From NCBI GenBank assembly GCA_017394925.1, contig JAFPWQ010000094.1, positions 1 to 5,974 on the forward strand: a DNA stretch of 5,974 nucleotides. The letters are read 5' to 3'. The notes under the pieces were generated by a model. That model was given only the letters and a program-made list of their open reading frames with translations. It was not told the origin of the DNA and ran no database searches. A program made the position numbers and the translations under genes. This document shows positions 1 to 4,049 of this stretch, in pieces (positions within the stretch are counted from its first letter, which is position 1; every line of letters begins with the position of its first letter). Source of the stretch: Synergistaceae bacterium. Lineage in GTDB: Bacteria > Synergistota > Synergistia > Synergistales > Aminobacteriaceae.

Positions 1-402
1 CATGTATTCTTCACGTCTCCAGATTGTGTCCTGCAAATCAAGAATATCCTGCGCCGCTATTTTCGCTGCCCTGTCCGCTGGGGTTAAGCCTGAATTATAT
101 GATGGCTCACCGAGTAATTTCTGAATTAAAGTATCGTTCGTGATTACTCGTTTCGGGGAAATATACGGCGTTCCATAGGTCTTTACTCCGTATTCATCAC
201 GTTCAATTGCCTCTGAACCTAATTTCGGATTCACATACGGTGCTAATCTTCTGCGTTTTTCCTGAAACTCAAAACTCACTTCAGGCGTTGGAAACATTAC
301 TGGGTTGTTGAAAAATCTCTGCTTGAAAAATGTCCTCAACGGCAACGTCTGTTCTATTACTCCCATCACCATTTTCGGCTCGTAATAATCCATTATGTTC
401 AT
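1..402 (-). CDS. Major capsid protein, lambda gpE family (N-terminal part, runs off the window)
   Basis: This is the first 134 codons of the phage shell protein, and the frame stays open to position 1. It forms the icosahedral head lattice, assembling on the scaffold around the portal. Family marks seen: a short N-terminal segment, then KRRRLAPYV (about residues 49-57), then YISPKRV (80-86), then an acidic/alanine helical stretch ending WRREEYM. The basic-LAP(Y/F)V block followed about 25 residues later by Y-x-x-PKR is typical of the capsid protein E family. The ATG at 402 is chosen because AAGGAG (420-415) lies 12 bases upstream and overlaps the stop of the decoration gene. The next ATG (393) would be too far from that site. 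A full-length family member is roughly 340 residues, so about 60% is missing. The D-then-E order matches lambda. Confidence 0.93.
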   Translation of the reverse strand, partial: MNIMDYYEPKMVMGVIEQTLPLRTFFKQRFFNNPVMFPTPEVSFEFQEKRRRLAPYVNPKLGSEAIERDEYGVKTYGTPYISPKRVITNDTLIQKLLGEPSYNSGLTPADRAAKIAAQDILDLQDTIWRREEYM

Positions 403-414
403 ATTTTTATCTCA

Positions 415-420
415 CTCCTT
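415..420 (-). promoter_or_regulatory. Ribosome binding site of the capsid gene
   Basis: AAGGAG read on the minus strand overlaps the TAA stop of the decoration gene (421-419) and lies 12 bases before the ATG at 402. The spacing is slightly long. The position suggests that translation of the capsid protein is coupled to the end of the decoration gene. Confidence 0.7.
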
Positions 421-829
421 ACGGGTTTATGTGTCTCAGAAATATTTTTGCACTCCTCAGAACATCTCGAACTGATTCAACAAGTGCATCATGATCATCA
501 TTCTCACCTTCAAACGGGAATATTATCCGCGCATCATTGAATTCTCCCTCAAAATATGCGGGTGTCTCGGCGTATTCGTTCTCGCTGACCGTGATAGTCT
601 CACTGAGTATGCATATTCCGTTCGCTGTAGCTAATCCCGCCTGCGTTGAAGGTATATAACCGTCTGTGCCTGTCATCATTAACGTTCCGCGTTTGAATTC
701 TCCGGCTGCTGATACTTTCACAATATCTGTGTATACCGCACCTTTACTGCCTGCGATTAAATCATCGGGAGGCGGTATTGTTCCTTCTGTCCTGAAAAGT
801 TTTAATGTTACTGGTGTCTTATCTGCCAT
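419..829 (-). CDS. Head decoration protein, lambda gpD-like
   Basis: This 136-residue protein is predicted to bind the outside of the expanded capsid as trimers and stabilise it against internal DNA pressure. The sequence shows a short polar N-terminus, a predicted beta-rich middle (GEFKRGTLMMTG around 43-54, then ANGICILSE around 69-77) and EGEFNDARIIFPFEGE (about 94-109). It ends in a helix rich in V, L and R (VRDVLRSAKIFLR). The 'ILSE...VEGEFN' style and location directly before the capsid gene fit the phage head decoration family. It is somewhat longer than lambda gpD (110 residues). The ATG at 829 follows the protease stop (832-830) with no gap. AAGGGGG at 845-839 gives a 9-base spacer, so the two are probably translationally coupled. 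Function rests on family resemblance and gene order. Confidence 0.88.
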   Translation of the reverse strand: MADKTPVTLKLFRTEGTIPPPDDLIAGSKGAVYTDIVKVSAAGEFKRGTLMMTGTDGYIPSTQAGLATANGICILSETITVSENEYAETPAYFEGEFNDARIIFPFEGENDDHDALVESVRDVLRSAKIFLRHINP

Positions 830-1237
830 TTACTTATACCCCCTTAACCTGTTAAGCTCATTCGCTACTGCCGTAATTGCCGCGTCCCTTCCGGCTTTAT
901 CTTCGGGCATGTCTTTTTCAGGCGGTAATACCGGGTCTACTGCTTTTGCGTCTATGTGCAAGGCGTTTAACTGTGCTTGTGCGTTCATTTTCTGCAGAAT
1001 TTCTACTGCTATGTCGCGCGCGTCTTTCGGGTCTTCGTACTTCGCACGCGCAATTATCTCTTCACAGCCGGACGCATTAAGACTGTCAAGAGCCTTTAAT
1101 CTTTCACGTTCCGCCTGAACTCCGCGATTGTATCCAGCTTCATTGGCTGTATTCTTAATTTCTGCCGCCAAATCTGGATATTGATGCTCTAAGTCCGCAG
1201 TGGTCTCAATTACAAAAACTGAAGGTTTTATTTCCAT
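830..1237 (-). CDS. Nested capsid scaffold protein (lambda Nu3-like), internal start within the protease gene
   Basis: In lambda, the scaffold Nu3 is made from an in-frame internal start near the 3' end of gene C. The same arrangement is visible here. Within the protease frame, AAGGAGGA (1255-1248) is followed 10 bases later by ATG at 1237 (residue 231 of the 365-codon frame). It would yield a 135-residue protein, close to the length reported for Nu3. The product starts MEIKPSVFVIE and is helical and highly charged, with an Ala/Glu/Arg-rich central stretch (around YNRGVQAERERLKALDSL). It ends in a Pro/Asp linker and an AITAVANELNRLRG helix that could bind capsid protein. The internal ribosome binding site is at least as good as that of the full-length protease, which fits the excess of scaffold over protease needed in assembly. 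Existence of the separate product is inferred, not shown. Confidence 0.68.
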   Translation of the reverse strand: MEIKPSVFVIETTADLEHQYPDLAAEIKNTANEAGYNRGVQAERERLKALDSLNASGCEEIIARAKYEDPKDARDIAVEILQKMNAQAQLNALHIDAKAVDPVLPPEKDMPEDKAGRDAAITAVANELNRLRGYK

Positions 1238-1915
1238 TTCGTTTTTATCCTCCTTCTTAAATGCTCTCATCACAATATTTTCAGGCAGTTTCGCACTCAA
1301 ATTTTCATCCACACGAGCGAAACCGAAACCATTTCTGAAAATCATTCCGCCTTTGACTGCCATTGCAGCAACTTCAACTGCTTCTTCAACTTCATCACAG
1401 AATTTCAGGTCATGCGCTTCATCCGCCGTCATCCATGTCTCCGAATCCATCATTGAAATTATCTTTTCACGCTCAAGTCCTGTCCTCGAAACATACACAT
1501 TCGCTAACGTGTCGCGGATTTTATCAAGTATTTCTGCCGTGTCTCTCAGGTCTTCAGCTTCTCCGTATACTCCGCCGGAAGGATTATGTATCATCATGAG
1601 TGAATTTGACGGCATTATGATTTTGTCTCCCGCCATCGCTACAAGACTTGCCGCACTCGCCGCTATTCCGTCAACCCGTACCGTGATTTTCGCCGCATGA
1701 GACCTCAGATAACTGTACATTGATTGCGCCTGCCATACATCTCCGCCTACAGAATTTATTCTCAGCGTGATATTCTCTACTTTTCCGAGTGCCTTTATCT
1801 GATTAATTAATCCTTTTGCACTGATAAATCCCCATTCTGAAATATCAAAATCTGCTATTTGGTCATATAGCAATATCTCAGCTTCATTCGCGGCCTTCGC
1901 TGTTACTTTCCACAC
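830..1915 (-). CDS. ClpP-like head maturation protease with C-terminal scaffold domain (lambda gpC type)
   Basis: This serine protease of the ClpP/S49 type is thought to cleave scaffold, portal or itself inside the procapsid before DNA packaging. Counting from the GTG at 1915 (361 residues), the fold starts at NEAEILLYDQI. The oxyanion-type INSVGGDV lies at about 54-60. The nucleophile is Ser87 in DGIAASAAS, and the base is His110 in MMIHNPSGG. The third catalytic acid should lie in the D-S-E segment at 157-159, just before TWMTADEA, matching ClpP Asp171. From about residue 225 the protein changes to a charged, helical, alanine/glutamate-rich scaffold domain. Start choice: GAGGTG at 1930-1925 is 9 bases before GTG 1915, giving MWKVTAK, a typical start for the family. 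In-frame GTGs at 1927 and 1924 have poorer spacing and would give 365 or 364 residues. It overlaps the upstream cysteine-rich gene by 32 bases and abuts the decoration gene. Confidence 0.93.
   Translation of the reverse strand: MWKVTAKAANEAEILLYDQIADFDISEWGFISAKGLINQIKALGKVENITLRINSVGGDVWQAQSMYSYLRSHAAKITVRVDGIAASAASLVAMAGDKIIMPSNSLMMIHNPSGGVYGEAEDLRDTAEILDKIRDTLANVYVSRTGLEREKIISMMDSETWMTADEAHDLKFCDEVEEAVEVAAMAVKGGMIFRNGFGFARVDENLSAKLPENIVMRAFKKEDKNEMEIKPSVFVIETTADLEHQYPDLAAEIKNTANEAGYNRGVQAERERLKALDSLNASGCEEIIARAKYEDPKDARDIAVEILQKMNAQAQLNALHIDAKAVDPVLPPEKDMPEDKAGRDAAITAVANELNRLRGYK
839..845 (-). promoter_or_regulatory. Ribosome binding site of the decoration gene
   Basis: AAGGGGG lies inside the last codons of the protease gene, 9 bases before the ATG at 829. 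It supports that start. Confidence 0.6.
1248..1255 (-). promoter_or_regulatory. Internal ribosome binding site for the nested scaffold
   Basis: AAGGAGGA is a near-perfect Shine-Dalgarno lying within the protease coding frame (it encodes part of K-K-E-D), 10 bases upstream of an in-frame ATG. It sits at the boundary between the protease and scaffold domains, where an internal start is expected. Confidence 0.7.
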
Positions 1916-2093
1916 TGTTATCACCACCTCTCAGTGAAAAGCATTCAGGGCATAACGTGAAGTCCTTGTTGTGAGCATAGCCCCAGCCACACGGCAAATC
2001 ATATGTATCATCATGATAACCGTCTGATATTAACTTTGCGGGTTTAACCTTGCCGCACAAATCACACTCAGCTATATACATATGTTTAATCAT
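1884..2093 (-). CDS. Small cysteine-rich (probable zinc-ribbon) protein of unknown function
   Basis: This is a 69-residue protein I do not recognise by name. It has two C-x-x-C knuckles (CDLC at 10-13, CPEC at 48-51) 34 residues apart. This spacing is typical of a zinc ribbon, with the metal held by four cysteines. Cys35 and several Asp/His residues lie between them. The C-terminal 18 residues are polar (SVESNSEGRE) and probably disordered. It has no signal peptide or membrane segment. The ATG at 2093 overlaps the portal stop in an ATGATTAA arrangement. GGGAGG at 2108-2103 gives a 9-base spacer, so translation is well supported. Its 3' end overlaps the protease start. Lambda has no equivalent gene between B and C. 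It might be a structural accessory or a small nucleic-acid- or protein-binding regulator, and the sequence does not decide. Confidence 0.8.
   Translation of the reverse strand: MIKHMYIAECDLCGKVKPAKLISDGYHDDTYDLPCGWGYAHNKDFTLCPECFSLRGGDNSVESNSEGRE
1925..1930 (-). promoter_or_regulatory. Ribosome binding site deciding the protease start
   Basis: GAGGTG is complementary to the 16S anti-Shine-Dalgarno. It lies 9 bases before the GTG at 1915, but overlaps or abuts the GTGs at 1927 and 1924. It therefore favours 1915 as the start. Confidence 0.55.
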
Positions 2094-2844
2094 CGCCGTT
2101 ATCCTCCCGTGTATTTAGCGTAACCATCTCTGCAAATCCTGCCTCTTTGCGCAATTTCTCTTCCTTCACTCTTTGACGGTGATTTAATTCCCAGTCCCCG
2201 CCGGTTAATTCTGCTGTCTCCCTTTGACGCGTGCTAAATCCGTTCTGAACTCTCAAGATTGCCGCGTTGACCTCTTTCACTGGGTCTAATTGTCCCTGAG
2301 ACGGCCCGGTCCAGTCTGCCCACGAATACGCGTAACGTATCATAGGATCATCAAGAAATCCGGGTGCTTTTACACGTCCACGCAAGACTGCCTCGTTCAG
2401 CCATTCTTCATATATAGGATGACAGAAATTTATCTCCCACCATGAACGCCAGTAATGAAATAATTTCCACGCCTCTAGTAATGCTCCACGTGATGCACTG
2501 TACGAACTCTCAAAGTTCAGCAATAAGACTTCTGCAGGTACTCCCAATGCACTCCCGATTTGACGCACTAACGACAATACAAACGCATCAAACGCCGTAT
2601 TCGGTCTTGCTGGTGAGATTGATTTTGCACTCGTCCTTTCGGGTAAATCCGCTATCATTCCGTACATGTCATTCACTCCGACAGTGTTTAACCCTTCACG
2701 CCACGCTTTGAGTTCTTCATCTCGGCGTTCTCGAATGCCCAAATCACTCGCCATTGACTCCTCACCAACATAATCAGAAATATCATCGTCATTCACTCCA
2801 TGCTCAAAGAATATCGCAAATATTCCTCCGATTACCGCCGCCAT
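2086..2844 (-). CDS. Portal protein, lambda gpB family, C-terminal portion (split gene)
   Basis: These 252 codons match the C-terminal half of the lambda-type portal, the dodecameric ring through which DNA enters and leaves the head. Visible family blocks: MAAVIGGIFAIFFEHG (start of the segment), SPARPNTAFDAFVLSLVRQIGSALGVP (about 77-103), SSYSASRGALLEAWKLF (113-129), then PIYEEWLNEAVLRGRV. These are followed by GQLDPVKEVNAAILRV and a TAELTGGDWE block near the end. The real reading frame continues upstream of the ATG as VKQLGRYTDAEL, which also belongs to the family, so ATG 2844 is probably an internal methionine and not a natural start. The only Shine-Dalgarno-like bases (GGAG, 2851-2848) are just 3 bases away, which is too close. 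The last codons overlap the cysteine-rich gene by 8 bases. Read with the N-terminal piece and one added base, it gives a 517-residue portal. Lambda gpB is 533 residues. Confidence 0.9.
   Translation of the reverse strand: MAAVIGGIFAIFFEHGVNDDDISDYVGEESMASDLGIRERRDEELKAWREGLNTVGVNDMYGMIADLPERTSAKSISPARPNTAFDAFVLSLVRQIGSALGVPAEVLLLNFESSYSASRGALLEAWKLFHYWRSWWEINFCHPIYEEWLNEAVLRGRVKAPGFLDDPMIRYAYSWADWTGPSQGQLDPVKEVNAAILRVQNGFSTRQRETAELTGGDWELNHRQRVKEEKLRKEAGFAEMVTLNTREDNGDD
2103..2108 (-). promoter_or_regulatory. Ribosome binding site of the cysteine-rich gene
   Basis: GGGAGG inside the last codons of the portal gene, 9 bases before ATG 2093. It makes the small overlapping frame credible as a translated gene. 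Confidence 0.65.
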
Positions 2845-2876
2845 TAGCTCCGCGTCCGTGTATCTGCCAAGCTGTT

Positions 2877-2884
2877 TTACACCT
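2877..2884 (-). other. Frame break in the portal gene (probable single-base deletion)
   Basis: On the minus strand the N-terminal frame reads GAG GTG TAA and stops at 2879-2877. The C-terminal frame is open from GTA AAA CAG CTT. Inserting one T (GAG GTG TTA AAA CAG CTT) joins them as PVIE-VLKQL-GRYTDAEL, exactly the pattern seen in this portal family. The -1 frame has its own stop (TGA) only a few bases upstream, and no slippery heptamer lies in the narrow window between the two stops. Programmed frameshifting is therefore unlikely. It is either a real inactivating deletion or a sequencing or assembly error. Confidence 0.85.
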
Positions 2885-3638
2885 CAATCACGGGGGATAA
2901 AAACGGCACTCCTCTGTGCTGTCCGATTCGTTCAAGCGGCAATAAATGCAGCACGTTACGGCGGCCTGTATTCATTCCAAATGCAGGTACTCTCACGTAT
3001 TCAAGTCTGGGCAGACCGGATAATTCACTCAATGGATGTTTATTCGCTATGTGATAGGCTACCGGCTTGCCGTCAAGGTCAAACTCAACTCCTCCGTCTA
3101 TCATCGCATTGTATGTGCGCATTGGAGGGTCTGTCAGTCGGTCGCCTTCTATCAGGGCTATTCGCAAATCATACGGGAAATTCTTCGTGTGTCTCATCGG
3201 CAGCATGACTAGTGCATCACCGTTCAGCAATACGGACTTGAAGCACAAATTCTGAAGCTCGTAGAAATTCATCGTGCGCGTTATGTCGCAGTCTTTGCTT
3301 TCCGCCCAGAATGAAAACTCACGCTCAGTGTTCTCTTCCCATTCGGCGGCTTCCTCCTCTGACAGTCCAAGCCTCTCTGCACTGATTCGACAGCTGAGAG
3401 TTAAACCTGCTCCTACGGAATTCAACACTACACGGTCAATCGCTCCCCGCCCTAATGGCCCTCCGCCCGAATATAAATCACGTGAACGTTCACGCAAGAG
3501 TTCCAAGTTGTCGGTGATGTCTTCACTCGGCGATTTAGAGTATGAATACCACGCTGATACACTCGGTTTTGTCCGGCTCGCTCCGTAATGCGAATAACCC
3601 GAATTCTTTATACTTGTTCGCTTTCTTTGTCTGCTCAT
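2877..3638 (-). CDS. Portal protein, lambda gpB family, N-terminal portion (split gene)
   Basis: This is a 253-residue piece that ends prematurely in the conserved block GVPFLSPVIEV. Earlier family marks are a basic, Ser/Tyr-rich N-terminus, DITDNLELLRERSRDLY (about 39-55) and GRGAIDRVVLNSVGAGL (63-79). Next come NFYELQNLCFKSVLLNGDALVMLP (about 124-147) and IEGDRLTDP (163-171), then the VLHLLPLERIGQHRGVPFLSP block. In the family this last block is followed directly by E-x-LKQLGRYTDAEL, which here is found in the next frame. The ATG at 3638 follows the gpW-like stop (3645-3643) by 4 bases, with GGTGATG just upstream as a weak ribosome binding site. Alone, this fragment would lack the wing/crown and much of the clip and stem, so it is unlikely to form a working portal. 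Confidence 0.92.
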   Translation of the reverse strand: MSRQRKRTSIKNSGYSHYGASRTKPSVSAWYSYSKSPSEDITDNLELLRERSRDLYSGGGPLGRGAIDRVVLNSVGAGLTLSCRISAERLGLSEEEAAEWEENTEREFSFWAESKDCDITRTMNFYELQNLCFKSVLLNGDALVMLPMRHTKNFPYDLRIALIEGDRLTDPPMRTYNAMIDGGVEFDLDGKPVAYHIANKHPLSELSGLPRLEYVRVPAFGMNTGRRNVLHLLPLERIGQHRGVPFLSPVIEV

Positions 3639-3642
3639 TTCA

Positions 3643-3882
3643 TCACCAGCCCGGACGTACTATCCTGAATTTGCTACGGCCTCTCATTTTCGCTTTCAAC
3701 GCCGAAATCTTGTTTTCTAACGCGGCTATCATGTTCTGTACATCTTTGAGATTTGCTCGCGTTAATTTCAGACCTTCCACCTCGTAGGACTGGCCGCTCA
3801 ATATTGCTTTCTCGGCTTTGTAGTACAGAGTCAGACGGGCTTGAGCTATAGCTAGTTGCTCCTTCATCGCTGTATCTGCCAT
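3643..3882 (-). CDS. gpW-like head-tail joining (head completion) protein
   Basis: This is a 79-residue protein expected to bind the portal after packaging, helping retain DNA and preparing the connector for tail attachment. The layout matches lambda gpW (68 residues): a helix (about 6-28, MKEQLAIAQARL...KAIL), a short hairpin (SGQSYEVEGLKLT, 29-41), a second helix (RANLKDVQNMIAALENKISAL, 42-62), and a basic tail ending KFRIVRPGW. The gene lies between terminase and portal, as in lambda A-W-B. ATG 3882 is chosen because GGAGG (3893-3889) lies 6 bases before it. The frame is also open upstream for 32 more codons to a TTG at 3978 and further into a membrane-like segment, so an N-terminally extended form is possible. 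Alternatively it belongs to the related family of small phage proteins with an LTRA-x-L motif between hairpin and helix. Either way the role is the same by position. Confidence 0.8.
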   Translation of the reverse strand: MADTAMKEQLAIAQARLTLYYKAEKAILSGQSYEVEGLKLTRANLKDVQNMIAALENKISALKAKMRGRSKFRIVRPGW

Positions 3883-3888
3883 CTTCAG

Positions 3889-3893
3889 CCTCC
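3889..3893 (-). promoter_or_regulatory. Ribosome binding site deciding the gpW-like start
   Basis: GGAGG with an ideal 6-base spacer to ATG 3882. It supports a 79-residue product rather than the 111-codon frame from the TTG at 3978, which has a T-rich upstream sequence and no ribosome binding site. Confidence 0.75.
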
Positions 3894-3953
3894 ATAACTC
3901 CTCATATAAATTGCGTATGTCATTTTCAATTTTATTTATGTCATCATTGTGCC

Positions 3954-4031
3954 TTATAAGCGCAATGAACATTCCCAAAAAGAAAAAAACATAAGTAACA
4001 AGGGGAGCATTTCTATTTCATGCTCTGTCAT
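3954..4031 (-). CDS. Small membrane-segment reading frame, apparently truncated by a frame change in a T run
   Basis: This 25-codon frame starts 18 bases after the terminase stop. It has one of the best ribosome binding sites in the window (GAGGAGGG, 4045-4038, 6-base spacer), so translation very probably begins here. The product starts with an acidic MTEHEIE head, then a hydrophobic run (MLPLLLMFFSF), then stops at TAA 3956-3954. In the -1 frame, past a seven-T run (3995-3989), the sequence continues as FLGMFIALIRHNDD followed by a coiled-coil-like INKIENDIRNLYEELWRLK. That would complete a membrane helix and lead in frame into the gpW-like protein (about 129 codons in total). The annotated 25-residue peptide is therefore either a remnant, a sequencing artefact, or the unshifted product of a slippage site. 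Function unknown. Confidence 0.5.
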   Translation of the reverse strand: MTEHEIEMLPLLLMFFSFWECSLRL

Positions 4032-4037
4032 TGTCTT

Positions 4038-4045
4038 CCCTCCTC
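4038..4045 (-). promoter_or_regulatory. Ribosome binding site after the terminase gene
   Basis: GAGGAGGG lies between the terminase stop (4052-4050) and ATG 4031 with a 6-base spacer. Its strength argues that the short reading frame downstream is, or recently was, a genuine gene. Confidence 0.7.
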
Positions 4046-4049
4046 ACTC

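Noticed and set aside
666..1118. Plus-strand frame of 150 codons opposite the decoration and protease genes
   Set aside because: It lies antisense to two well-supported genes, has no ribosome binding site or recognisable family features, and has the Ser/Ala/Leu-rich composition expected of a shadow frame.
1200..1700. Plus-strand frame of 166 codons opposite the protease
   Set aside because: It is antisense to the catalytic core of the protease. The Ser/Ile-rich composition reflects the complement of the real codons.
2877..2900. Programmed -1 ribosomal frameshift to join the two portal halves
   Set aside because: The shift would have to occur between TGA of the -1 frame and TAA of the 0 frame. 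The only codons there are GAG GTG, which do not re-pair in -1. The G-TTT-TTA slip a little upstream would run into the TGA.
3674..3895. Minus-strand 73-codon frame overlapping the gpW-like gene
   Set aside because: It is out of frame with a clear gpW-like fold. The product is Ser/Arg/Glu-rich with no family features, and its ATG falls inside the gpW ribosome binding region.
3976..3978. TTG at 3978 as the natural start of a 111-residue protein
   Set aside because: It sits directly in a T-rich tract with no ribosome binding site and would begin in the middle of a hydrophobic helix. The GGAGG-ATG at 3882 is far better for the gpW-like protein.
3954..4049. Rho-independent terminator after the terminase, suggested by the T-rich tract
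   Set aside because: No GC-rich hairpin precedes the T run on the minus strand, and the tract is read as part of a hydrophobic coding segment. The operon appears to continue.
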